From NCBI GenBank assembly GCA_947503575.1, contig CANNDZ010000002.1:186001-250000 (forward strand): 64,000 nucleotides of DNA. Reading direction: 5' to 3'. This document shows positions 1-7,917 of the stretch, piece by piece (the first letter of the stretch is position 1; the number at the start of each line of letters is the position of its first letter). The notes beneath the pieces were generated by a model, which ran no database searches, was not told the origin of the DNA, and was given only the letters and a program-made list of their open reading frames with translations. Origin of the DNA: an uncultured Kordiimonas sp. (GTDB taxonomy: Bacteria; Pseudomonadota; Alphaproteobacteria; Sphingomonadales; Kordiimonadaceae). Position numbers and translations under genes: made by a program.

Positions 1-7
1 ATCATTT

Positions 8-44
8 CTACACCTGTAGTAATTCAAATTCTACATATGTAGAA
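8..44 (+). promoter_or_regulatory. Twin BlaI/MecI-type operator dyads
   Basis: Two inverted repeats lie just before the regulator gene. The first, at 8-19, is CTACA-CC-TGTAG. The second, at 29-44, is a perfect 16-base palindrome, TTCTACATATGTAGAA. Both carry the TACA-N2-TGTA core known for BlaI/MecI repressors, and their centres are about 23 bases apart, roughly two helical turns. Autorepression of the following two genes is inferred. The window starts too close for the promoter itself to be placed. Confidence 0.8.
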
Positions 45-53
45 ATAGAGGCA

Positions 54-431
54 ATGATGACTGACAGCGTAAAACTCAGTGACCAGCAATACCAACTCAT
101 GCAAGCGCTTTGGCAGCTTGGTGAAGGGTCGGCAAAAACGGTCCAGAATCAAGCGTCTCACATGGGCCTTGCTCACACCACGGTAGCCACCATTCTGACC
201 CGGCTGGAAAAGAAGGGTGTTTTGAGCTCGCGCACCGAAGGACGGGAACGCGTTTTCAAACCGACAGTAAGCGAAGGCGCGGTGCGCCGGTCCATGGTTT
301 CATCGTTGGTTGGCACGTTGTTCAAAGGGGACGACAGGCAACTGCTCGCGCATTTGGTGAAAGAAAGCGATTTGCAGGCCGATGATCTGGATGAAATCCA
401 GAAGATGCTTCAGGAGGCGAGCAATGATTGA
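54..431 (+). CDS. blaI: BlaI/MecI/CopY-family transcriptional repressor
   Basis: This is a small winged-helix repressor of 125 residues, the usual BlaI/MecI length. The N-terminal half reads as the DNA-binding domain (QYQLMQALWQLGEGSAKTV, then HTTVATILTRLEKKGVL), and the C-terminal half is the helical dimerisation part that M56 partners cleave in known systems. An AGAGG Shine-Dalgarno precedes ATG 54; ATG 57 is an equally possible start. Two operator palindromes sit directly upstream, so autoregulation is likely. The gene overlaps the M56 protease gene by eight bases (ATG inside AATGATTGA), the classical repressor-sensor order. No beta-lactamase gene is nearby, so the target may be something other than beta-lactam resistance. 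Confidence 0.93.
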   Translation: MMTDSVKLSDQQYQLMQALWQLGEGSAKTVQNQASHMGLAHTTVATILTRLEKKGVLSSRTEGRERVFKPTVSEGAVRRSMVSSLVGTLFKGDDRQLLAHLVKESDLQADDLDEIQKMLQEASND

Positions 432-3333
432 TGGGTTAGTCATCGACTTGCCAATTTTGGCGCTGTTTTTGAAGTTTATGATCGCCAGTACCCTGCTGTT
501 AGGGAGCGTTTGGGTTTTGGAGAAAATCGGCGTTATCAATACGCCTGATATGTCAGAAACTGCATGGAAACTGGCAATTGTCGCAAGTTTTATAGCACTT
601 TTGCCTGTGTCATTCGCCCCGTCCAATCTGACGATCCCGATTGAGCAATCGGTCGCGGTTGAATACGGCGCATTACCTTATCGCCCTGCCCCAGAGGCAA
701 CGGATACCGGAACCATTGATCAAGCCGTTGACCGAAATGGTAACACAAGTGCGAACAACCCAAGGCGCCCCGATACCACGCAGTCAGCGGATATCGCACG
801 GCCATCAGTGCCACAACTCCGCTCATCGGACGGTGCTGTAGTGTCGCTGCCCACTCAGGAAACTTTGAGGCAGAAAACATTAGGGCAAGAGATATCTGGG
901 CAAAAGCCGTTGGCCAGCGCAGCAACCAGCCAGGCACTTAATGCACCTGCCCCGCAGCCTGCACCGTCGCCAGAGGCTGTGCTGTCCAGGCAGGACACAC
1001 CTGTTGCCACTGCTGCATCGGGGCCTGTTTCCGTTCAACCACGTGTTACGCAACCGGCATCAACCATAAGCATTGATATCCTTCTGATCTCCGCTTGGGC
1101 AGCGCTTGCGGTACTGGCGCTCGCGATGCTGGTTGTGTCTTATTCCCGTGCGATCAAAAGCCTGGGAAGCCGCAAGCGGGTGCCGGCGGAGCACCATGCG
1201 AACCGCACCTTGCGGACTTTGTGTGAAGCTGTGGACATTCGCCACGTGCCTTACCTCAGCCGCTCAAGCGAAATCAATAGCCCGGTTTGCCTGCCACGCA
1301 GGGAAATTTGCCTGCCTGATTGGGCCTTTGAAGACATGGACGAAAAGGCGCTCGACAGCCTCATCGCCCACGAGTTGGCGCACATGCTGCGCCGTGACCC
1401 GGCAATGATGATCATTACACAAACACTAAGCCGGGTTTTCTTTTTCCAACCACTGTTCGCCCTCGCGCGCAAACGGCTGGAAGACAATGCCGAACTGGCA
1501 GCAGACCAGTGGGCAGCAACACATCTATCGACTGCAAAAGCAGTCGCAACAGCACTGTATACGTGCGCACAAAAAATAACCGAGAAACGACAGCTACAAT
1601 GGGGATTGGCCATGGCCGGTGACAAATCGATACTGAAACAACGCGTAGAACGCCTGCTGAAGGCAGACGGCGCATCCTTTAACACAACAGGGCGCTTGAA
1701 ACGCGGCGGCGTGGCAGCAATTTTGCTGGCCGCTGTTGTTAGCCTACCCGGTATTGAATTTGCCACCGCCATGACCGCCGGTCACCCCCACGACATACCA
1801 GATGAGCGAGAAATTGAGCGCCTCGTGCGGGAGGCTGAACGCGAAGTCAGACGCAGCGCACGACTTGCCGAGGTGGAAGCAAGACGAGCTGCCCGTCTGG
1901 CGGATCAGATCCGGGCTAAAGAGGCTCACAAGAACAGCCGAATGACTTTAGAAAGTCTAGAAGGCCTGGAAAGTCTGGAAGAACTGGACGAACTGGCCGA
2001 GCTGGAAGCATTGAAAGACCTGGAGCATCTGAATGACTTCGAGTTTTCATTCGCCATGGATGAAGACGCACGCCTGTCCATTGAACGGGCCGCAGAAGAA
2101 GCTGCTCGCGTAGCCGTGCACGCAACAGAACTCGCAGCCTCAGCAGCGGCAGAGGCTATGGTCGACGTAGCACGCCACCCCGGCATAAAGCGACATTTCC
2201 GGTCAGACTCTGGCCACCAATCCGGCAACATGCAATGGACGACAGATGGCCAGTCCATCAAAGTCAAGTGGGAGGGACGCTTTACCCTGACGGACGACGA
2301 AACCGGTATCGAATCTATCGAACGGGATGGCCTGCTGAACATTCGCACGAAAGACGGTAAAGAGCGCCGCCGCATTCGTATGGAAAACGAAGATGGCACA
2401 ATCGAAACCACTTACTGGCTGAACGGCGACAAACAAGCCCTAGACAGTAACGGTGAAAAATGGCTGGCACAAACTATTCAGCTTTTGGTGCGCAACAGCG
2501 CCATCGATATGGAAAACCGGATTGAGCGCTACTTAAGCAAGGGTGGTACAAAGCTGGCCTTCAAAAAATTTGATGAACTGGAAGGCGACTATGTTCGCCG
2601 GGTCTTTGCCAGCGAGCTGATTGATCAAGCCGATCTGGATGAAGGCGAAACCAAAAGCCTGATCAAAGCCTACAAAGTGGTGGAAAGTGACTATGAAACC
2701 CGCCTGTTCATGGATGATATGATCGACGCGGACTTGATTACCAAAAAAACGCTGGGCGATGCCTTGGGGCTTACCGCCGACATGGACAGCGACTATGAAT
2801 TGCGTCTTGCGCTCACCCCGCTTCTGGAAGAATTCGCTTTCGATGACAAAGACATGGAACGCGTTCTGGACCGCGCCTTGAAAATTGAAAGCGACTATGA
2901 GTTGCGGCTGTTACTATCTGCTGCAATGGACTCCGGCGAACTATCAAAAGGCAATCAAAAACGCCTGATCAAAGCGGCCCAATCCATCGATAGCGATTAT
3001 GAACTTCGGCTTGTCATCAGCCAGTTTGCTGATGAAGCAACCATGGATGCCGGCATGACAACAGATCTTCTGCAGGCTATTCGCGCCATTGAGGGCGATT
3101 ATGAAAAACGCCTTGCCCTTGCCGCCGTTGTTGATGAGGGCAGCATGAATGAGGCCAACTGGATGCAGGCTATCAAGGTCGCTGAAACGATAGAGGGCGA
3201 TTATGAAAAGCGCCTGGCGCTGGCGCAGATCAAAGATGATCTGCCAAACGATTCCAAACTTGAAAAAGCCTTTACAGAGGCCGCTAAAACTATCGACGGC
3301 GATTATGAAAGAGAGATGCTTCTAGGCAAATAA
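424..3333 (+). CDS. BlaR1-like M56 metallopeptidase with C-terminal DYE repeats
   Basis: This is a membrane sensor protease of about 969 residues. I chose ATG 424 over the upstream in-frame ATG 382 because AGGAGG lies just before it and it overlaps the blaI stop. Hydrophobic segments occur near residues 7-33 and 45-65, around 220, and after the zinc motif HELAH (His316, Glu317, His320). A fifth follows near residue 430. Residues about 465-560 are a charged, probably coiled-coil stretch rich in EAERE and LEELDELAELE. Residues about 720-969 hold eight repeats spaced 33-35 residues, each with a (S/G)DYE-x-R-(L/V) core (SDYELRLAL, GDYEKRLAL and others). In known BlaR1 proteins the M56 domain cleaves BlaI after a ligand binds an extracytoplasmic penicillin-binding domain. 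That domain is absent here, so the repeats may be the sensor; this is inference. Confidence 0.88.
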   Translation: MIDGLVIDLPILALFLKFMIASTLLLGSVWVLEKIGVINTPDMSETAWKLAIVASFIALLPVSFAPSNLTIPIEQSVAVEYGALPYRPAPEATDTGTIDQAVDRNGNTSANNPRRPDTTQSADIARPSVPQLRSSDGAVVSLPTQETLRQKTLGQEISGQKPLASAATSQALNAPAPQPAPSPEAVLSRQDTPVATAASGPVSVQPRVTQPASTISIDILLISAWAALAVLALAMLVVSYSRAIKSLGSRKRVPAEHHANRTLRTLCEAVDIRHVPYLSRSSEINSPVCLPRREICLPDWAFEDMDEKALDSLIAHELAHMLRRDPAMMIITQTLSRVFFFQPLFALARKRLEDNAELAADQWAATHLSTAKAVATALYTCAQKITEKRQLQWGLAMAGDKSILKQRVERLLKADGASFNTTGRLKRGGVAAILLAAVVSLPGIEFATAMTAGHPHDIPDEREIERLVREAEREVRRSARLAEVEARRAARLADQIRAKEAHKNSRMTLESLEGLESLEELDELAELEALKDLEHLNDFEFSFAMDEDARLSIERAAEEAARVAVHATELAASAAAEAMVDVARHPGIKRHFRSDSGHQSGNMQWTTDGQSIKVKWEGRFTLTDDETGIESIERDGLLNIRTKDGKERRRIRMENEDGTIETTYWLNGDKQALDSNGEKWLAQTIQLLVRNSAIDMENRIERYLSKGGTKLAFKKFDELEGDYVRRVFASELIDQADLDEGETKSLIKAYKVVESDYETRLFMDDMIDADLITKKTLGDALGLTADMDSDYELRLALTPLLEEFAFDDKDMERVLDRALKIESDYELRLLLSAAMDSGELSKGNQKRLIKAAQSIDSDYELRLVISQFADEATMDAGMTTDLLQAIRAIEGDYEKRLALAAVVDEGSMNEANWMQAIKVAETIEGDYEKRLALAQIKDDLPNDSKLEKAFTEAAKTIDGDYEREMLLGK

Positions 3334-3419
3334 CCCTGCCCGGACACCAAATCGCGCCCATTCCCGGCAAGGCATAAAAACGGGTTTGAGCGCCCCTTTG
3401 TGAACCACAACTTGAACCC

Positions 3420-3462
3420 CCTCCCCTTTGCTTTATTTTAAAGCATCAGGGGAGGTTTTTTT
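3420..3462 (+). terminator. Hairpin plus T-tract overlapping the next ribosome-binding site
   Basis: An 8-bp stem (3420-3427 with 3448-3455, CCTCCCCT/AGGGGAGG) is topped by a 7-bp stem (3429-3435 with 3439-3445) and a TTT loop. Seven T residues (3456-3462) follow. This has the full form of an intrinsic terminator for the blaI-M56 operon. The same GGGGAGG arm is also the only good Shine-Dalgarno for the dipeptidase ATG at 3463, so hairpin folding would both end transcription and hide that site. Confidence 0.75.
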
Positions 3463-4644
3463 ATGGCTTTATCACGCATCACCAAAGCAATCATTTGGGT
3501 TGTCGTTCTGCTTGTCGCGTCGCTTATCGGTGTGCGCTTGATTGCACCACCCATGCTGGAAAAGTCCTTAAACCGCCAAATTGACTTCAGTAGCCAACCG
3601 ATCACAGACACCACCCGCGCCCTGCACCGCGACATGCTGATCATGGATTGGCATTCAGATACCCTTTTGTGGGACCGCAATATCCTGGACCGCGCCACCC
3701 GGGGCCACGCCGACGTGCCGCGCCTCACCGGTGCGGGGTTTGATCTGGTCATGCTGACGGCTGTCACAAAATCCCCGCGCGGTCAGAACATCGGCGAAAA
3801 TACCGGGGAAACCGACAATATCACGCCGCTGGTTATGGTGCAGGGCTGGCCCATGCGCACATGGGGCAGCCTTCTGGAACGCGCCCTGTATCAGGCTGAA
3901 AAACTGGATGACGCCGTTCAGGCATCGAATGGTGGCGTTCTGTGGGTACGCACCAAGTCAGAACTTGCAACATTGCTGACCCGGCGCGCCCAAACCGTCG
4001 GCACCCCTCTCTTGGGTGCGCTGTTGGGGGCAGAAGGCGCGCACCCCCTGGAAGGCGAGGCTGCCAACATCGACCGCATGTTTGATGCCGGGTACAGGAT
4101 GATGGGCATCACGCATTTTTTCGATAACGAATTGGCGGGCTCCCTGCACGGGATCAGTAAATCAGGTCTGACGGATTTTGGCCGTCAAGCCATCGCCCGC
4201 TTCGACGCGCTGGATATGATTATCGATCTTGCCCACGTATCCGAAGCAGCAGCCTATGAAATTCTGGCGCTGTCGTCGCGCCCGCCGGTTGTGTCGCACA
4301 CCGGGTTCAAAGGATATTGTAACACAGCACGCAATTTCACCGATGACCTGATGGAAGCCATCGCAGCCAAAGGTGGCTTAATCGCTGTTGGCTTCTGGGA
4401 AGAAGCCATATGCACCCCAACACCAGACGGCATCGCCAGGGCCATTGATTATGGCATCAAACTGGTCGGCGAAGACCATGTGGTGATCGGCTCTGACTGG
4501 GACGGCAGCACAGAATCGCTGACAGCCCCAGATTTTCCGCTGATCACGCAAAGCCTGCAAAAACTGGGACATACCGAGGCCACCATTCGCAAGGTAATGG
4601 GTGAAAACAGCGTTCGTTACCTGCAGGCCTGGCTACCGGATTGA
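3463..4644 (+). CDS. Membrane dipeptidase, peptidase family M19
   Basis: This is a zinc dipeptidase of the renal dipeptidase family (393 residues, normal length plus an anchor). Residues 7-27 form one hydrophobic segment (AIIWVVVLLVASLIGVRL), so the enzyme is probably tethered outside the cytoplasmic membrane. Family metal-site motifs are visible: MDWHSDT (HxD), the Glu in GAEGAHPLEG, DLAHVS, VVSHTG and the late GSDWDG. The family splits dipeptides, including some with D-residues. ATG 3463 keeps the anchor and has GGGGAGG seven bases upstream, although that site lies inside a terminator-like hairpin. A MAPEG gene follows on the same strand. Confidence 0.93.
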   Translation: MALSRITKAIIWVVVLLVASLIGVRLIAPPMLEKSLNRQIDFSSQPITDTTRALHRDMLIMDWHSDTLLWDRNILDRATRGHADVPRLTGAGFDLVMLTAVTKSPRGQNIGENTGETDNITPLVMVQGWPMRTWGSLLERALYQAEKLDDAVQASNGGVLWVRTKSELATLLTRRAQTVGTPLLGALLGAEGAHPLEGEAANIDRMFDAGYRMMGITHFFDNELAGSLHGISKSGLTDFGRQAIARFDALDMIIDLAHVSEAAAYEILALSSRPPVVSHTGFKGYCNTARNFTDDLMEAIAAKGGLIAVGFWEEAICTPTPDGIARAIDYGIKLVGEDHVVIGSDWDGSTESLTAPDFPLITQSLQKLGHTEATIRKVMGENSVRYLQAWLPD

Positions 4645-4711
4645 CACACACTTGGCGGGATGCGGTCCCGCCGCTACGATAGGGCTAACGGACAAAAAGG
4701 GGAGATTTTCC

Positions 4712-5098
4712 ATGACACCAGAACTGCTGCTGCTTTTGTACAGCGTTATCCTGACTTTCATTCTGATCATGATCCCCGCAGGCAATGCCCTGATAAGCAA
4801 TGGGGCTGCAGCGCAGGGCGGTCCGCGCGATAACCTGCCGGAGCCCAGCGTGCTCAACAAACGCGCCACGCGGCTGTCGAACAACATGCTGGAAAACATG
4901 GTTTTATTCGCACCGCTGGTGCTGATGGCTCATGTAGCAGACGCCTCCAACGCCACAACCTTGCTGGGTGCACAAATCTTCTTTTATGCCAGAATCGTCC
5001 ATGCTGTGGTGTATCTGGCTGGTTTGCCCTGGGTTCGGCCCCTGGCCTGGGTTGTCGGTGTCGTCGGGATGGGCATGATAGCCTTCCAGCTTCTGTAA
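4712..5098 (+). CDS. MAPEG family membrane protein
   Basis: This small integral membrane protein has 128 residues. Four hydrophobic stretches are visible: LLLLLYSVILTFILIMIPAG, then MVLFAPLVLMAHV, a segment near IFFYARIVHAVVYLAG, and the C-terminal VVGVVGMGMIAFQLL. The pattern ARIVHAVVYLAGLPWVR with a preceding NNMLEN stretch matches the MAPEG family (membrane-associated eicosanoid/glutathione metabolism proteins). Bacterial members mostly lack a proven reaction. I start at ATG 4712 because AGGGGAG lies eight bases upstream. A longer in-frame reading to 4601 would run into the dipeptidase gene with non-membrane sequence. It converges on the esterase gene with two bases between the stops. Confidence 0.85.
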   Translation: MTPELLLLLYSVILTFILIMIPAGNALISNGAAAQGGPRDNLPEPSVLNKRATRLSNNMLENMVLFAPLVLMAHVADASNATTLLGAQIFFYARIVHAVVYLAGLPWVRPLAWVVGVVGMGMIAFQLL

Positions 5099-5100
5099 AG

Positions 5101-5883
5101 TCAGCGTACGAAAAAATGCAATAACCCAGCGGTGAAGGATTTGGGGATGACGGCCATGTGGCTACCCTCGGCAAGAGTTTGAAACGTCATGCGTGTTTCT
5201 TTCGCTTCCAACGCTGATAGTACAGGAGTTAGCGCATCTCGCACGGCACCCTCGCTTGCATCTGCAGAAAGATAAAAAGCAGGCAAGGCACCCCGACTAG
5301 CCTCAATCATCTGCAGGAAATCGGCAGCCCATAAGGGTTCTTCCTCCAGCGAGGGGCTGGTTGCCAGAATATGGCTAAACAGCGCGGGCTCGCGCAAGCC
5401 GGCATAAACTGCAAACAAGCCGCCGGACGAATGGCCATACAGGATGCGGGTATCACTTACGCGGACCTTGGCTGCCAAAAACGGCAAAATCTCGGTTTTT
5501 AAAGCCTTCAGGTACCGGTCTGCCCCGCCATCCGCTGGGTGATAGTCCCGCTGGCGTTTTTGTATCCAGCTTTGCATGTTACCGTAAATCACCGCTGCAA
5601 CAATCATGGGCGGTACCTTGCCCTCAAACGACAGCAGCCGCGGCACCTCGGTTTCAAACCCAAACATCGCATCGCCGTCTAATCCAAAAAGCAACGGAAA
5701 CGACGCATCCGATGCGCTGTAGCCAAACGGCAGGGAGATGGCAATTTGCACCTCTTCACCGAGCACGACAGAGTGCATCCGATGTATCTCTGTGCCTGGC
5801 AGGGTGTAGCCTTCAGCAGTCACTGCCGTGCCACAAACCAGCCAGCACAAAAAGCTGGCAAAAAATCGAACACTACTCATCAT
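5101..5883 (-). CDS. Exported alpha/beta-hydrolase, putative esterase family
   Basis: This is a 260-residue secreted hydrolase. A signal peptide (FFASFLCWLVCGTAVTAEG) precedes the mature part. The nucleophile elbow is GHSSGG in LYGHSSGGLFAVYAG, and a plausible catalytic His occurs near the C-terminus in EGSHMAVIP. The fold and the pattern LLFGLDGDAMFG followed by PMIVAAVIYG resemble the PF00756 putative esterase family, which includes siderophore esterases and S-formylglutathione hydrolase-like enzymes. The substrate cannot be told. Two adjacent ATG codons could start it; a GGGGTG stretch lies just upstream. It converges on the MAPEG gene. Confidence 0.85.
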   Translation of the reverse strand: MMSSVRFFASFLCWLVCGTAVTAEGYTLPGTEIHRMHSVVLGEEVQIAISLPFGYSASDASFPLLFGLDGDAMFGFETEVPRLLSFEGKVPPMIVAAVIYGNMQSWIQKRQRDYHPADGGADRYLKALKTEILPFLAAKVRVSDTRILYGHSSGGLFAVYAGLREPALFSHILATSPSLEEEPLWAADFLQMIEASRGALPAFYLSADASEGAVRDALTPVLSALEAKETRMTFQTLAEGSHMAVIPKSFTAGLLHFFVR

Positions 5884-6020
5884 TCACCCCATAGACAGTT
5901 GCGTTGTAAGCTGACCTCAGTGTTGGTGCTGTGTTGCAACCAAACAAGCAGGTAGGGATGAACAGGTATTTGTATGGGTTAAATGGTTTTTTAGGGATGA
6001 CATGGCCCCTTTCCCACCAT

Positions 6021-7028
6021 TTAGGGCGCTGAGTTTATTGCAGGCTTGGTAGTGGTTTGAGCAGACACCTGACGGTCATACAACGGGAGGCACACTTTCA
6101 AAATAATTACCATCGCCGCTAGTTCAAACCCAACACCCAACAGTGTATCCACAAGATCCATGCTAAACTCACCCAGGCTGATCAAATAGCTCGGCGGCGT
6201 ATCGGGTAAATCATAACTGACCCCTGAGAAAACAAAGATATTATTGAAAATATGCACACCCATAGCGGCTTCCAGCCCGTTGGTAAAATGCGTCAGAACA
6301 CAGGCAATCAACCCAAAAGTGAAGATCGCCACCATATAAAAGCCCAGGCTGGATTGCGCTTCTGGGTTATAAAAATGAAGGCTGGCGAACAAAGCGCTGG
6401 TAATGCCGTACACTAACCATTTACTGGGTATAAAGCGCGCAAACCATTGCCCCAGATACCCCCGAAGCAACAGTTCTTCGCTGGCGGCCTGAAACGGCAC
6501 AAACATCAGTGTAACCAGCAAAAACGGCCAGTAGGTGCTGGCATCATAGACCCATTTTATGGTGCCCGGTTCCGCAAACATCCATTCTATAAAAGTGAGC
6601 AGTATTAACAACCCAGCGTATATGGAACCGGCCACAAACAGCAGCCGCCAGCGAAACCGGCTGGCCCCGGTTATAAGTGCGCGCCATGACCGCTTGTGCC
6701 ACTTTTTTTGCACAATCCACAAAGCCCCGATAAACGGCAAAAACGAGGATAATAAAAACAGATGGCCAGACACTGTTGTCCCGCTTAATAAGACGTCTGA
6801 TGGGTCCGTCGCCTCATCAACGACAAAAACAGCCACCCCAATCATCTCAACCACAAGCAAGACGATAACGCCGATAAAATACAGCCCCATCAGGAAGACA
6901 AAGCCCAACACCCACGCGAAAAAGCCGCTTCGTCCCTCGGCTGTCTGATCCAGATATTTTGGCTGCTTAGGGTATGGTTCAACCGCATCCCCAATCGGCA
7001 CCCCAGGTTTCATGTCTTGATCGTTCAT
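6021..7028 (-). CDS. CPBP family intramembrane glutamic endopeptidase
   Basis: This polytopic membrane protein has 335 residues with about eight hydrophobic segments. The CPBP (Abi, PF02517) signature is clear: the EE-x3-R motif in AASEELLLRGYLGQW, then ASLHFYN and VHIFNNIFVF supplying the conserved His/Asn residues. These residues form the glutamate-based active site of Rce1-like proteases. Bacterial members process peptides or act in bacteriocin immunity and signalling; the target here is unknown. It stands alone with 262 bases of non-coding DNA upstream. A second CPBP protein is encoded at 38861-39565. Confidence 0.9.
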   Translation of the reverse strand: MNDQDMKPGVPIGDAVEPYPKQPKYLDQTAEGRSGFFAWVLGFVFLMGLYFIGVIVLLVVEMIGVAVFVVDEATDPSDVLLSGTTVSGHLFLLSSFLPFIGALWIVQKKWHKRSWRALITGASRFRWRLLFVAGSIYAGLLILLTFIEWMFAEPGTIKWVYDASTYWPFLLVTLMFVPFQAASEELLLRGYLGQWFARFIPSKWLVYGITSALFASLHFYNPEAQSSLGFYMVAIFTFGLIACVLTHFTNGLEAAMGVHIFNNIFVFSGVSYDLPDTPPSYLISLGEFSMDLVDTLLGVGFELAAMVIILKVCLPLYDRQVSAQTTTKPAINSAP

Positions 7029-7290
7029 AACGCTCCCCGTTTTTAGCCCAATCTGTCAGCTTTTTATGCGCATAACAGTATGTCTGCTTCCCTACAGAGA
7101 AATTGTAAATCACACAATGGAATCCTGTGACAGCCAAAAACTAGCTGCCGGCAGCCAGAACCAAAGCCCAAAACCGGCGGGACAAAAAGACTGTCGAAAC
7201 ACGTCGATAAACGCTATGACAGCAGGAGTAGGCAAAAAGCTGGCCTCCGCCCATCGGTTTGAAGCCAGCGCACGATAGGGGTTATACAGT

Positions 7291-7914
7291 ATGATGCGTG
7301 TTTTAGGGGCCTGCGCGGCTGCCCTGTTGCTGGTGACCGGTACTGGTGCAACACAGGCGCAGCCTGAACAAGAAACAGTGGTCCCCACGACACCCGCGCC
7401 CAACGCAACCCCGATGACTGATCAGGAAATGCGGGACCAATATGCGAAATCCATGACCTACATGCTGCGCCGGGCAAAGCTGGTGCGCACGCTGGCTGCA
7501 CAGCATATGGTGTACATCAACGAAAATGCCGCCAAGCCAAGCCTGCACCTGGTGGAAGAAGCCAGCCAGGTTGTTGCCTATGACCTGGTGTGTGACGGCA
7601 ATAATTTCGATCCCGCCGCCCTTGACCAAATGGCGACAGAAAGCACCTACCGCATCGCGGTGGAAGCGGGCCAGTCCCCCATTGCGGCCCCCCTGCGCGA
7701 GATTGGCAGCACGCAGCCCATACAGGCCCGTATGGACTTGTTGGGTGATGTATCATCCAGCGTATTTTTGTTTCAGGTCGGCCGCAGGCGCGGTCTGTTT
7801 GATAGCCTGATCACAGATTTTGGGCTCGAAAAATTCTGCAACGGCATGCGCGCAAATATGCGCGAACGCTATGACAGCATTACAGCTGAGCAGGACACCG
7901 ATGAAAGCAAGTGA
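7291..7914 (+). CDS. Secreted protein of unknown function
   Basis: I do not recognise this 207-residue protein. A clear signal peptide (GACAAALLLVTGTGATQAQ) is followed by a Pro/Thr-rich linker (VVPTTPAPNATP) and an alpha-helical domain with two cysteines (LVCDGN and KFCNGM) that may pair in the periplasm. AGGGG lies upstream of two adjacent ATG codons (7291 and 7294). It is not clearly in an operon, and its stop nearly touches that of the opposing ATPase gene (three bases apart). Soluble periplasmic location is inferred. Confidence 0.75.
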   Translation: MMRVLGACAAALLLVTGTGATQAQPEQETVVPTTPAPNATPMTDQEMRDQYAKSMTYMLRRAKLVRTLAAQHMVYINENAAKPSLHLVEEASQVVAYDLVCDGNNFDPAALDQMATESTYRIAVEAGQSPIAAPLREIGSTQPIQARMDLLGDVSSSVFLFQVGRRRGLFDSLITDFGLEKFCNGMRANMRERYDSITAEQDTDESK

Positions 7915-7917
7915 TTT

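Noticed and set aside
7066-7278. Plus frame of 70 codons before the secreted unknown
   Set aside because: The composition looks random and no start signal precedes it.
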